Shown: positions 12,301 through 24,600 of the stretch, one piece after another
Layout: every line of letters starts with the position of its first letter
Position numbering within the stretch: position 1 is the first letter of the stretch
NCBI RefSeq assembly: GCF_000002235.5
Contig: NW_022145596.1
Location: 27,631,299 to 27,695,298 of the forward strand
Reading direction: 5' to 3'
DNA: 64,000 nt
DNA from: Strongylocentrotus purpuratus
Lineage: Eukaryota > Echinodermata > Echinoidea > Camarodonta > Strongylocentrotidae
The notes under the pieces: generated by a model
Databases searched by the model: none
The model's input: the letters and a program-made list of their open reading frames with translations, nothing else
What the model was told of the DNA's origin: nothing
Position numbers and translations under genes: made by a program

Positions 12301-14372
12301 GGAAGAAGGAAGAACAGCATTGATGATGATGAAGCTTCCCTGGGCAAATAAAAATTATTATATTGTTATTTTTCAAGTGTGATGATAAAGATTATGGTAA
12401 TAGTATAAACAGAACACTGCCATTTTCATGCTCGTGGCTTTAAATAGTGACTTCTTTTGTCTGTACAACAGAGGGAGTGCTATCAAAAACAGACAAGCTG
12501 GCTATGGATGCATCTCAGCTTTCCACCTCTATCAGGGTCACATCCAGATACACCTCCTTGCAAAATCTTCACAGCGTGCTCTTGTGCGATATGGGCTTCC
12601 AGGAGATAGAAGGCAACACGTGTCTGTGTAAATGTAACAGCGGTCTGCTGAGGGGAGCAAGGGTGTATTTGGAAAATGTCAGGAGCCACAGTGCCCAGCT
12701 GAGAGTGTGCACAAGGTACAGTGTATTCATTATCTTCGTCATCACCATAGTCATCATCTTCCCTATCACACTCTGCATCATCATCATTGTCATCATCTTC
12801 CCTATCACACTCTGTATCATCATCATTGTCATCATCTTCCCTATCACACTCTGTATCATCATCATTGTCATCATCTTCCCTATCACACTCTGTATCATCA
12901 TCATCTTCCCTATCACACTCTGTATCATCATCATTGTCATCATCTTCCCTATCACACTCTGCATCATCATCATTGTCATCATCTTCCCTATCACACTCTG
13001 TATCATCATCATTGTCATCATCTTCCCTATCACACTCTGCATCATCATAGTCATCATCTTCCCTATCACACTCTGCATCATCATCATAGTCATCATCTTC
13101 CCTATCACACTCTGTATCATCACCATTGTCATCATCTTCCCTATCACACTCTGTATCATCATCATAGTCATCATCTTCCCTATCACACTCTGTATCATCA
13201 TCATTGTCATCATCTTCCCTATCACACTCTGTATCATCATCATAGTCATCATCTTCCCTATCACACTCTGCATCATCATCATAGTCATCATCTTCCCTAT
13301 CACACTCTGTATCATCATCATTGTCATCATCTTCCCTATCACACTCTGCATCATCATCATTGTCATCATCTTCCCTATCACACTCTGTATCATCATCATA
13401 GTCATCATCTTCCCTATCACACTCTGCATCATCATAGTCATCATCTTCCCTATCACACTCTGCATCATCATCATAGTCATCATCTTCCCTATCACACTCT
13501 GTATCATCATCATCATTGTCATCATCAGAGACAAAATCACCATCATTACTATCTTCATCATAATTTGTATAATTATTTTATTTGTTTTGCTCTTTATTAT
13601 TGTAATTACTATAGACATTTCTGTAGGGGATGGGGTTTAAGCAAGCTATGTCACAGACAGGAGACCATACATACATAGTTTCTTGAGGGGCCAGGATGTA
13701 CTACATGTACCTGAAGTTAGTCATTGAATCATTGTAACCCTTGTGTCTTTCACAGACCATATTTTATTTCTTTTTTGCCATAATTGGTCCTTTCAAAGAG
13801 GATGTTAGCTGTTAAAATCTGTAGTAGTGTTGTTGGGCAGAAAAAAAGCCAGTTCTGATGATAATCATGCACTTGGCATAAAATATTTGTTGAAATATCT
13901 TTTTTGCTTTTTCTTCCATATTTTCGACAGAGACAAGAGAGAACTGATGCTTTTCTTCCACACCCTAAAATCCAGTCTTCCAGTCGATGTCCAGTTTACC
14001 TCGGATACCCCTATTGAGCAAATGGAAGAGGCCATAAAACAGTGTGTCACAAGCATGAACAAAGAACTTCAGCACATGCAAAACATAACTGAACTGGCCT
14101 GCTCCACTGTTGACAGAGGGATGAATCAACAAGAGAGGGATGGGGAGGGGAGCGACGGTTCTCGAATGGAAATAGGAGATGGAAGTGACAATAGCAGTCA
14201 TGAACAAGAAAGAATCAAGAGATTGAGAGAGGAGTTCTTGAAGCAGCAGCAAAGCTCCAAGTCCAAGGATTGTACAATGGCGAGCAATCAAGCAGAGTCC
14301 CTTAGGGTCAAACTCGTGGAACTCAGAGGAAATACTGACACTGCTGTTACAGTACTCGGCAGATGCATCTGA
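6383..14372 (+). CDS. FANCB: Fanconi anaemia group B protein (FANCB)-like, 7 coding exons, 957 aa
   Basis: Exons: 6383-7414, 9594-9863, 10508-10630, 11000-11160, 11366-11967, 12472-12715, 13931-14372. All have GT/AG borders, phases agree throughout and the stop is TGA. FANCB is a structural subunit of the nuclear Fanconi core complex (with FANCL and FAAP100) that monoubiquitinates FANCD2/FANCI for interstrand-crosslink repair. I recognise it by similarity remembered from vertebrate FANCB: an N-terminal propeller-like half (residues 1-434) with LLVDNILGNGRDQLLLLLNS at the start of exon 2, a helical RSKRLKDRIISQS segment in exon 3, and a C-terminal part with LRVCTR-DKRELMLFFHTLK across the exon 6/7 junction. 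The vertebrate protein is about 860 aa; the extra length is low-complexity sequence in exons 5 and 7. An in-frame stop abuts the ATG, which supports the start. For exon 3 I chose the donor CAG|GTTAGG at 10630, because the earlier GTATGT site gives an immediate stop in exon 4. Confidence 0.88.
7465..7530 (+). repeat. SINE-B fragment just after the FANCB exon 1 donor
   Basis: gacaataatctacatttgcc and cacccaggtg match the body of the SINE at 37262-37540 and its relatives at 12210-12365 and 16235-16395. Only the middle of the element is recognisable here. Confidence 0.5.
7612..8004. mobile_element. TIR element in FANCB intron 1
   Basis: The left end ttaggcctaaaataaaaagt is mirrored by the right end (taaggcctaaaataaaaact on the complement). 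The match continues through gttgttg/cttgttg and tgccctt/gccctt. The element is 393 bp and A/T-rich, with a poly-A run and no transposase frame, so it is a MITE-like element. Confidence 0.75.
8195..9372. mobile_element. ~1.2 kb TIR element with 5-bp target duplication CATAC
   Basis: The left end CAGGGCGCGACAA and the right end (CAGGGTGCTACAAG on the complement) are flanked by CATAC on both sides (8190-8194 and 9373-9377). Both terminal parts carry repeated acttgcccg/cgggcaagt blocks. The GC-rich left interior (about 8390-8600) contains gctagctag-type words. No transposase is seen. It lies in FANCB intron 1. Confidence 0.75.
11835..11912 (+). repeat. 39-bp coding tandem duplication in FANCB exon 5
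   Basis: Two adjacent 13-codon copies (11835-11873 and 11874-11912) encode ADVVGSKLDVRLP and ADVVRSKLDLRLP. The frame is kept. Copies differ at a few bases, giving G/R and V/L changes. Confidence 0.85.
12210..12365 (+). repeat. SINE-B fragment in FANCB intron 5
   Basis: gacatttgccactctccacc, aatggttacctgg and gggtaataat match the body of the tRNA-derived SINE seen at 37262-37540. The tRNA-like head is not visible. It ends in an A/T tail. Confidence 0.55.
12738..13530 (+). repeat. 39-bp minisatellite, 20 units, FANCB intron 6
   Basis: The core cttccctatcacactctg occurs 20 times, mostly every 39 bp (some units shorter by 3 or 15 nt), separated by atcatcatcattgtcatcat-like spacers. It begins about 20 nt after the exon 6 donor at 12715. 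Because nearly all unit lengths are multiples of three, several frames stay open across it. These frames are a by-product of the repeat, not genes. Confidence 0.95.
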
Positions 14373-16234
14373 TGACGAGTTTTTCAAAGAGACTCAACCT
14401 TGTTTTGATCCTGTTGACCACTTGGTTACTCACATACATTGGTCCATATTTGTACACTAGACTATTAAAGTAAGACATGGCTCAGTCTGTTCCACTCATA
14501 TATGGAGCCCCCAATTTTCAACCAAATTTCCTCCTTTACAGATTAATGTATTTTCATAATGGAAAAAAAATGAATCAAGTCACAAAATGAAAATGAGAAG
14601 CTGCTTTTATAGTAGGACTTTTTATTCATTTAATTGTAGTATTGTAATTTAATGAACTGAAGAGGTTAAGGCTTACTGCTCAAAAAATTACTAGATTAAC
14701 TGTACTCACAATAGAATTTAAAGCTAGACTGACTTTTTTTATGAATAGCCGACAAGAAAATGTCTGTCAGATAAACATGTATTGTATTGTATTTATTAAA
14801 CTTCATTGATGTACATCAATATTCTGTTTATAAACATGTAATGTAACAAATAAATATTCTGTTTGGAAACATATATATATCATATAAATCAATAAATCAA
14901 CATGAAACAGCATCCATTCAGTAGGTTATAAGGAATTCAATACAAGTGCAACCCTTGCATTATACTCTTCAATGTGTCCCTATGAGAATAAATTGCTTGT
15001 TAACACATTCTTATGATGAGGCTAATTTGTTTCTTGTAAAGCCAGCCAAAGAAAAAGTCAGTACTGGTTTTTCAGTTTTTCACTCTTTGAAAAATATGAC
15101 TTTGCTATAAAGACCAAGTAAAAAACTAGCCTTTCTTTCATAAAAAAAGGATATTGAAGATTGGTTGGGGGGGGGGGGGGAATACTTGCATTGTGTTATT
15201 CTTTTCATGATGTTAAAATGTGAAGTGACCATGTACTTCTGAATCATAGGGTCCCTACTCCCTTTGGGGGGGGGGGACTTTCGTAAAAGTGAAGCACAGT
15301 GTTATACCAGTAGTACTTAAAAACAAAATTATCTACGCTTTATTCCATGTGGTCGCCAAAGAGAATAAAATGATATTCATAGAAGACACATGTGTAAAGA
15401 TGTCTGAAAGGGATGAAAAACATGTAATTTTTCATTACCTAGCCGAACAGGGCTCAACAGTGCCCATACCAGTTGGTAATCATCGTCTAATATGCTTTCA
15501 ACAAAATACTGCTTTCTTGGTTAATTGGTTTGAACTCTGTCATGAATAGTATTTTATGTGAATTGCAGCTTTGACTTTATGATATATATTTTGTATTAAA
15601 TTACAAGCAAACAAACATATACAAGTGATCGAGGTATGTCTTCTCTTATGAGGTCAGGTGAACACTAGCAAAGTTTATTTAAAAATTTACTGGTATTTGA
15701 AAATTCAGATATGTATGGGAATTCAAAGTTGGCAAACAACTCCCCATTTGTTTGTATTGAACAATTTCTTACATTTGCAGCCGTCTCATAAGTAAATTTT
15801 CCCTCAACCCCTATAGCATATTAAAACAAAATGAAACCCTTGTTCTAGTAAAAATGAGGAAATTGCTATTTCATGTACAAAAGCAAATGGACAATTGTCC
15901 TCAAGGTTACCCCGATGACTGCCTGCTATCAGGGTAATTTTGATTATTTAAACATTCTGACACTAACAAAGTCTTAGCTTTCTTATTTCCATTGAACTTT
16001 CTTTAAAACTTGTTCACCAATACGCATCAACCGCATTACTGATTGAATTCTGAGCAGCTTATCAAAGTTAAATTGCTTTCGAATTACCTTATCAGCTACA
16101 ATGCTGTTTTGTGAAACTCAAACTATGTGTATGTATGTATGTATGTATACTGTACATATAAAATATAACATAAATAATCATGACAATGGCTACATTTATG
16201 TTGCGCACATATCCGACCCAGGGGATGCTCGAGG

Positions 16235-16395
16235 CACCCTAAGAAGTACTATTATCATCCTGCCCTGAGGAGAGTGGCAATTGTAGATTAATGTCTTGCC
16301 AAAGGACTGGAGTGCTGTGGCAGGACTTGAACTGCAAACTATATGGTCCACAGTCAAGTGATCATAATGTCCTATGCCATCATAAGAGACATTTA
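16235..16395 (-). mobile_element. tRNA-derived SINE-B, minus strand
   Basis: On the minus strand a B-box-like block GCAGTTCAAGTCCTGC is followed by GTCCTTTGGCAAGACATTAA and TTGCCACTCTCC. The same order is found on the plus strand at 37262-37400. Confidence 0.6.
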
Positions 16396-17188
16396 TACAT
16401 GTAATTCTAATATAATTATATTTAGCTCTGCAGTAATCTATGGGTAATATTATAAGGAACATGCATTTACATATAAAAAACAACAGACAAAGATGATCAT
16501 AATATTGATTTCAAAATTTATTCATTTTCAACGACAAACGTTATTGCTATTCAAATACAATGTAGCTCAAGAAGAAATCACTTGAAATTTTTGACAAATA
16601 TAACATCACTTTCCATAACATCTGACATAAAACACATTGCATATGATTTCAGATAAAGAATAACACAAAGACCAAAACAAACGTCCCATTACACATTAAT
16701 CTTTATATACCTCACTTAAGAAATCCAGCCATCTGATTGGTCGAATTGCATTCATAAACTTCAACTGTTCCTGTAAAATTCTCGGTAACCATGCATAAAA
16801 CATTTCAATATTTTTAATAACCATGGTTATTAAAAAAAGTTGGTCAGCGTCCATGGTTACCCCATAGGTTTACATGTTAAAAAATGGTTTGAGCGATGGA
16901 GGATGCGTATGTGTGCGAAGGATTGGTCGGTAATTTCAATACAATTGAATCTCGATCGATCTTACCGACAATTTTATCTTGCATTGTTGACATGAAGACG
17001 AAAATAAATTTCCAAAAACAAAAAAACAACATCTGCCGATAGATCTTGATCTAAGTTCGTGCCAATATGCATTGCAAAGGTAAAAGAAGAGTCCGTATAT
17101 GGAGCTTTTGCGAAGCATTCATCACACGCGAAGCCGGTTTCAATCCATTTTAATGTATATATTGGAGAAAACTGCCAAGCATGTTAAC

Positions 17189-17270
17189 GGCGGGCCATAG
17201 CCGAGTGGTCTAAGCGTTGGTTTTCGGTACACCTTTTGTTGTACGCAAGAGTTCGAATCCCGTCTTCGAC
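17189..17270 (+). tRNA. tRNA-like sequence (class II-like, probable pseudogene or SINE head), copy 1
   Basis: It contains a good pol III A box (TAGCCGAGTGG) and B box (GTTCGAATCC). At 82 nt it is near class II (Leu/Ser) size. The acceptor stem pairs only partly, the T stem is poor and the anticodon stem does not close, so I doubt a functional tRNA and assign no anticodon. Confidence 0.4.
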
Positions 17271-17517
17271 AAAAATGATAAATATTTTTAATTTTTCATT
17301 TTTTAGTCTTTTTTTTTCGGCATATAAAAGTATTAATGACTGCTAGTATTAAAAACAACATCTGCCGATAGATCTTGATCTAAGTTCGTGCCAATATGCA
17401 TTGCAAAAGTAAAAGAAGAGTCCGTATATGGAGCTTTTGCGAAGCATTCATCACACGCGAAGCCGGTTTCAATCCATTTTAATGTATATATTGGAGAAAA
17501 CTGCCAAGCATGTTAAC

Positions 17518-17599
17518 GTCGGGCCATAGCCGAGTGGTCTAAGCGTTGGTTTTCGGTACACCTCTTGTTGTACGCAAGAGTTCGAATCCCGTCTTCGAC
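17518..17599 (+). tRNA. tRNA-like sequence (class II-like, probable pseudogene or SINE head), copy 2
   Basis: This is the second copy, 329 bp downstream of the first, with identical A and B boxes. Its 5' GTCGGG pairs better with the 3' TTCGAC than copy 1 does, and CTCTTG/CAAGAG forms a 6-bp stem where the variable arm would sit. The T and anticodon stems are still poor. Confidence 0.4.
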
Positions 17600-17660
17600 A
17601 AAATTAATAATTTTTTTTAATTTTTCATTTTTTAGTCTATTTTTTTTCGGCATATAAAAG

Positions 17661-17818
17661 TATTAATGACTGCTTTAATATTCGAGAAATAGTTGTTTTC
17701 ATACGCTCTCGGGAAGGTTAGAATTGGGCTATTCCCCTCAAGCCTCGGGGAATAGCCCAATTCTAACCTTCCCTTGAGCGTAATAAAACAACTATTTCTC
17801 TCAAAGCAGTCATTAATA
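17661..17818. repeat. Long near-perfect hairpin (~70-bp arms)
   Basis: tattaatgactgcttt at the left pairs with aaagcagtcattaata at the right. The arms continue through gagaaatagttgtttt and gggaaggttagaattgggct to a short loop near 17730-17740. The left end coincides with the end of the second 329-bp unit. Confidence 0.8.
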
Positions 17819-19780
17819 CTATAATATTTCTAAGTACATTTATGCAACGCATTTACAAGGAGAACAATATATCACATAAACAAAAACGTTTAAATCATGA
17901 CAATGGAAATTAAACTCTGCTCTGTCCCACTAATATGTGGAAACAATGATGAATTGACAGAATTACAAATTTCCCTAGATTCTACACTAAAATGAAAAGA
18001 GAAGAGTTCATAAAAAGAACAAAGCTTTAAAAAGTATGGATGGATCATGCATGTTTTCAAATAAGAGATGTGCCCCGTACATACCCGGTAAACAAGAATA
18101 CAGATGAAGATGGGGATACATTATTGAAACATTCTTTGATAACTATCAATATTTTTTCTTCTGTGTTGTCAGAATCTTAAAATCCTAAATCCCAAGATAA
18201 AAACTTGCCCAACTTAGCTGAGTATATACATATACATCCGATCTCTGAAACAGTTCATAGCAAATTTCTTTCAAAACAGATTGATACTGGTAATATTGGC
18301 AGTGCTGGAGTTGATAACTTAGTCACACCCACGCTACTGACCCCAGACCGACAATGGACCAATCAAAAGAAATGTTCTTACAGGTACTCTGAATGGCCAA
18401 GAATGCGTCCATTTGGAGTTGGCGTGGACTATGTTTGACAGAGTGGTATCTCATTTATTTTATTTTTTCTTTGATACTCTACAAATTACCACAACTATAA
18501 ATACAAGCTTACAATGGAATGAAATATTACATCTTGTTTGTCAATATCACATACACATGTCCATATGTACACCGGTAGATATGATATCACAGACTTTCTA
18601 CATACATGTAAGTACATCTAACAAGGTCTATAACATCGGCTAAATTTATACCTTAGCTATCTACTATTACCCTGTTTCTGATTCTATATCTATTGTAATA
18701 TCACAGTTAATTAGCAATGATTAATACAAGACAATACTCCAAGTTCAAATTTATACAACTTTATATATTTGTTGCCAATATCATACTTCTTATCTCTTCC
18801 TTGCAAAAACTGACTCGACTATTAAATACATGTAGTTTCATTTTGTAAATTCACAAGCAGCCCCTTTAAACCAAACGAACATAAAAGCCCAGAGTCAAGA
18901 AGGAAATTTATCCTAACCCATGATTTAAATCCTCATATTTTGCGTGTCTATGTGTCCACTGGCCACTTAATAAAATAATTACATGCTTGTGTACTGTATG
19001 CTTATTTAGTCCTTGACAGAGATGTAACCCATGATTAAGACCGTGGTATAGACCAAGGGTCAATCTAAAACCTCCTTTGTGAATTTGGACCTACAAGTTT
19101 CATTGGGAGTCTTGATCTAAAGACACAACATTTTCAAGTTGGATTTGGGCTATAATGGCTGTGAAGTTTGAGTTTACTTTGAATTCAGAATTCCAAAATC
19201 AAAACTATGAAAATAATGAATGCGAAGACCTTCAAACATAGAACATGACATAAAAATGAAATTAGCACCAATCAGCTTCTCAAGAAGAACATTTAAGCAT
19301 AAAAAAAACGATGACACTTAACATAATATGCATAATGCAATTATTCCCTGTTTTAAGGAACTATAAGAATGCATGCATTAAAGTGTAAAATCATTGAATC
19401 ACTTTTCACTCAATAGCATACTTCATGAATTCAGAAATGAAATTGGCAACCACAAAATATTGGCATTAGGTGTGTGGTGAGGAGTTGCATGTATTGCTTT
19501 CAATATTTCATTCATGCTTTGTCAACTTAATATACCATGATTAGTTGCTACTTCAAGAGCATGAATCTCAAATCAGAATGTGTGCTTTTTTATGGGGGGG
19601 GGGGGGGGACAAGCTTTGCCACAAAAATACATACTTGGCAATTGAAAACATAAGTGTGATGACACTGGTAAGGTTAAGCGTTAAGTTATCAAATTAGCCA
19701 GCCCTCAAGCCCCAAAATGGCTGCCCTCCAGGAAAACTTCAGAATTTCCCTATGATCAGTCCCCTGTCCAAAGTACTGAC

Positions 19781-20090
19781 CTGGGGGGTGTTTCAAAAGA
19801 TTTTAAGTCAAACTTAATTTAAGTTGGACTTATAAATTATGGAGCCATACGTAGCCTTAAAATAAAATATATTCAAAAGCGAAATTCAAGTATTTTAGAC
19901 TTTAAAAATTCCACATCAAGAACATGAAATCTCCTTGATAATAGAAAATATGAATGATTTGAATCAACATTTTTATGCCTTTTAAAATAACTTTCACAAA
20001 ATATTTTCATAGATGCCAACGGCTTTCCATAATTGCTAAGTCCAACTTAGAGTTAAGTTCGACTTAAAATCTTTGTGAAACACCCCCCAG
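19781..20090. mobile_element. Foldback MITE (TIR CTGGGGGGTGTTTC)
   Basis: ctggggggtgtttc at the left and gaaacaccccccag at the right are inverted. The match continues through aaagatttt, aagtc and aagttggactta. A second, opposite-orientation copy lies at 28451-28722. There is no coding potential. Confidence 0.85.
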
Positions 20091-21665
20091 CACTCATAAA
20101 AGAAGATGGGAGCCAGCATAGGAAGATTTCCCCTACAGACTTACTGGATCAGCGCCCTCACCCTCTGAGTAGCTCCTGTACATGTCTTTCTCTTCTTTGA
20201 CACATTCATTTTCTCTCTTCTAAGACAATACTTTCATTCAAAATAACCCCGCCTCGTAGATGAAATATACTTTCAAGTATTGGCATGGTCTTAGTAAAAA
20301 ACAAAAACATAAGTGCACTAGAAATCAAACTAGTTCCCAGGATAGTCAAGAGAAGCAACACTTAACACTTTCATTAGACTTCAATAGTTGTCAATAGCAT
20401 TCATTCAGCACAGGAAATATACAACTCTGTGGACAATTACAATGTGCATATAAGCATTTTCATTCTATAGTACCCGGTACTTTGTTAGTCTGATTCATCT
20501 TTCATATCAGATAGAAACATACAAAATATTCTAGATTAATAGAAAAATGGTTAATCAATTTAATTCAATATGGCAACAAATACAACTTTTGGGGCAATTA
20601 CATATTCATCACTTTTCTATCATACTGTATTATGATAGTCTAACATCACTTTCACAAAATCTGGCAACATACAAATTATCACTGAATAGAGATGCTCCTA
20701 TTCCTTACTAAAAATGAGTTGTTAAATTTGGCTCAATTGTACTGCTAAACCTGCTTTAGCATTACAATCTGTATAAAAAGACCACCTAGCTACCACGTCA
20801 TCATTTCTTTGTTTTAACTGAATGTGTCTCACAGACAACCTGTATTACATGTGTACCTCAGTCATATTGCTAAACCCTCTTCACACTGACTCCAAACTGA
20901 TAGCTTGATAGCCAGACAGAGTCATGTAACTGTTTATTCTGTTGGTCTGGTGTTGATCTTAATAATAACGTTTTATTCACCCAGGGTAGCCACTTCAGTT
21001 ATGAAACTGCTCTTCCAGCGGCCCCTGCAGTTGTGTGACTGAGGTATTAACACATTGGCTGCTTTCTTCACGGTTGCTTGTTAGCCACACATGCAATTTT
21101 GCACAGACCACTAGGCACCGAATGACAGGATTGCTGTGGAAAACACAGTGACTGCAAAATCATCCATTTCTGGTTTTGATTAGATACATGATAGCCCTTT
21201 CCACACCAGTACAAATTAATCTTGAATGGGATGGCATATAAAGAGTTATTACGAAAGGCTGCTTGTTTGTTTATTTTAAAAAAACTCTCTAGATAGAGCA
21301 GTCTTTATTATGCATCTTTAATTGGGAGTGGGGGGGGGGAGGGGGGATGTATTTCACATCTCGATATGACCAGCTTCAGGGATCTGAAGAGTAACAATCA
21401 ATTGTATTCACCAAACTAAATCCCATCTCCTCCAAACAATTGTATCTATATAATCAAAAGTACCTTGCAATTGCAATCCATTTACATTAACCCTGAAAAG
21501 GAGGGGGGGGGGGGGGAATGGGGTCTGATTTTTTTTTTAACCTGCCTTTTTAGGGTTAAGGTACATTTCAAGGTTAGATACAATCACCTGTAGAAAAAAT
21601 GGAGATACCAAAGGTTAAGTGCTTGATTGTCGGTCAATTATGATGTTACAGGGCTCATGCTCGAT

Positions 21666-24600
21666 TCATTCCTCTTTTGTTCTCCTGATGAAGTACTTTG
21701 GTGTGCTCATGTGGTATCGGTGCTCCTTAGGATAGCTGTGACCCACCTTGTAATCACCAAACCTGCAAAATCAAGAAAAAATAGTATAAATATAATGAAC
21801 ATTTCTGATTCTTTAAACTAGTAATGTTCATATACCAACTGTGTTTTTTGTTCCAATACAAAGTTTATTTGGTTTGTAGTTTCAATAGATAAAGCACTTT
21901 TGTTATATGCAAGTTTATGCAATAATGATTCATGTCAATTTTCATATCAATTTTGTATAAGCATAGATAAGATGAAATTTATAATAGTAACAATTTAGCA
22001 AAACTTAGGACACTTACTTGTCAGAAAATCTCACACTTTCATCTATTTCATTCTTGTCTGTGATGATTATATCATTGTCTTCAAATTGTCTAGTCTTGGG
22101 GATCTCAAACTTGGCCATCTGGACCTCTGTATCACTCAGGCCTCCATGAGATATCCTGGCATATCCTAATCTGCAAACATACACAACAAGTAGGATTTAC
22201 TGATTTATGTTTCATATATCTTTACATCCATGTCAATTATACAATGGTATGATGAAACCTGTAAACAAAGACTGCTCAAAGGAGACAAAGAAATGCAGTC
22301 TTCATAAGCAGGTGGTTTTTATGTACAGGTTCCCTTCATAGACATTTCAATGAGAAACACTATGCAAGGAAAAGAGGTGGTCTTTCTATACAGGTGGTTG
22401 ATAAAAACAGGTTTGACTGTATAATCGTTATGGTTCTCAGTGTCATGCTTGCATAATATACATCTAAAGCTATGAGCCACACCCAGAACAATTTAACATT
22501 ATTGAAATCCTCAAACATGGTTGAGGTAATGCTTTAGTGATACATATATGTATTATGCATGTATACCACAGTCTAAAGTATAGCCTAATAACAATTTCTG
22601 AACAATATACTCACTCTAAAATAATTGCACTACCACATTTTCAAGTGACATAAGAAAGTATACATACATTTCATGCTCACCAATAGTTCCAAAACTATTA
22701 AAGAAATTTCTGAACAGTGAAAAATATGCGAATGAAACATCAAACTTACTTTCTTAATCCTTTATACATGATGTATTCACAGAATCTATCTATATCAGTT
22801 GCATCTATATCCTGAAAAACAAAAGACAAAGAAAAAAAATTAAACTTGATATTAAACTTAAACCAAAACAGACATTATATGTTTTTATCTATGCTGCTTC
22901 TTTCACTAATGAAGGTGTTATAGTGGAGTGGTTTAATGGAAATGCAATGAAAATCTGTAGCGGCTCCAAACACTGAACTGGTATTACAAAGCTCCACTCC
23001 ATCTACATGTCACATGGGTGCCCTTAGGGATGAGATCAACATCATGGTTGGAATGGCATGTTTGCATCTGACCTGCAAACAGTCAAACGGCTGAAATTGA
23101 TCCAAGAGGAGTTATCATCATCGTTAGCATCAGCATTATCATCATTAAATTCATCACCATCATCATAATTAAATTCATCATCATCATCATAATCCTTTTT
23201 ATGATGTACTCGTCATATTTCTTGACTGGATTAACACCCACAAACAGAAGATAAACCTCACTAGTAGGATCCTTCGAGGGAGTGACATTTTGAAAGTTTT
23301 CTTTTAACAACGTACCTTTAATTTTCCAAAAGTTGTCAACTTTTTGTAGTCTCTACTTCCAGGCTTCGATGTGACGTATCCCATGAAAACAACAGGATTT
23401 TTGCTAAGGAAGAAGAGAATTGAAGGGAGTTGTAAATCACATGTGTCACTCTTATTTGGTAGCTTTGAACAGGGTTGTGGTTTAAAATGTTTATTGAAAA
23501 AGAAAAAAAACTTACTTGATTATTTAAACACTTTTAAAAGCGGAAACGTGCTTCCACTGTGATATTCTCTCAGAATCATTTACATTAACACCATTGGCAA
23601 ACAAAAATAATGTACATGGGTGCACTGAAATTATGGGCATATTTTTATGGGGGGGGGGGGGTTGAGGCTTGGTGGCGAGGTGAACGAGGGGGGAAAAAAA
23701 ATTCATTATGGTAAAAATGTAACTTCAACATTAAAATAAATTCAATTTGAACACCACGCTGCCCAAATATTGGAACTTTTAATAGAAATCTTTGGCTGTA
23801 TTTGTACATTAATTTTTCGAATTTTGAACATCAATATGCCAGTTTAGTACATGTAGTTTTCTGTTGATATCATATTCTTCCTGAAACCATAATTCATTCA
23901 TTCATTTTTTTCTTCTATCTTTCCTCCCCCCCCCCTCCCCCCGTTTTTGTTTGCGGCCCTTTAAGTGCTGCCCAGGGAACATGCACCCTCTTACACCTCA
24001 TAGATATGCCACTCATAATGAGCCTATTATGTTTTAAATATCCCTTTTGGATCAGATATTGAACTGATGATGAAATATAATGAAATGTTTCAGTCTTGGG
24101 GGCTATTAGTTTTTTTTCTCCTGAAAAAAAGTGATTCTTTCACTAAGAGCTTTCAAATCAAGAAACTGCTTTCAAAACCAATTTCAAGAACATTGTCTGT
24201 TATTATTATTATTATTTATTCAGCAAAAACAAAGAAAATCATTGAATACAAAACAAGAGTACATTTGGAACATTTGGAAAAGAGTCACATGGATGCCGGG
24301 AAAAGAAAAAGATTAACTAAATAACTGTAACCCGAAGGTCTTCTTTTCCAATCCACGTGACTTTACAGAAATGGTAACAATAAAATGGTGAGGTATAACA
24401 TTCTTGGGAGGAGGGGATGGGGGGGGGGGGGCTGTTCCCCCTCAAATTTCAAGATAAACTATGTATCCTATAAAGTTTATACTTTGAACTAATGCATCTG
24501 CACCCTCAAAGTGAAACATCTCAATTGAATGCTGTCATCCCTGTTGCTGAAACATCAATTACTATGTGCATTTATGAGAGGTATGAATGACACCTACCTT

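Larger units (their letters stand above)
17024..17680. repeat. 329-bp tandem duplication carrying a tRNA-like sequence
   Basis: The segment starting aacaacatctgccgatagat repeats with a period of 329 bp and few differences (for example aacgg/aacgt before the tRNA-like part and cctttt/cctctt within it). A diverged version of the same flanking sequence (ttgcattgttgacatgaaga, then gccgat and cttgatct) lies at about 2400-2560, so the unit comes from a dispersed repeat. Confidence 0.85.
14373..21665. other. Convergent intergenic region / 3' UTRs of FANCB and CWH43
   Basis: I see no supported protein exon. AATAAA hexamers at 14849-14854 and 14987-14992 could end FANCB transcripts. CWH43 (minus) would end somewhere below 21666, but several TTTATT words make the site undecidable. 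The region holds a SINE piece (16235-16395), two tRNA-like copies in a 329-bp tandem duplication (about 17024-17680), a long hairpin (17661-17818), a foldback MITE (19781-20090) and several poly-G runs. Confidence 0.6.

Noticed and set aside
12569..13678. Methionine-rich minus-strand frame, His/Tyr-rich and Ser/Leu-rich plus-strand frames over the FANCB intron 6 repeat
   Set aside because: All are frames of the 39-bp satellite. Several frames being open at once shows that it is the period, not coding.
15289..15549. 86-codon plus-strand frame downstream of FANCB
   Set aside because: Its composition is protein-like, but there is no recognisable family, no splice or promoter context, and it may lie in the FANCB 3' UTR. 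It would need transcript evidence.
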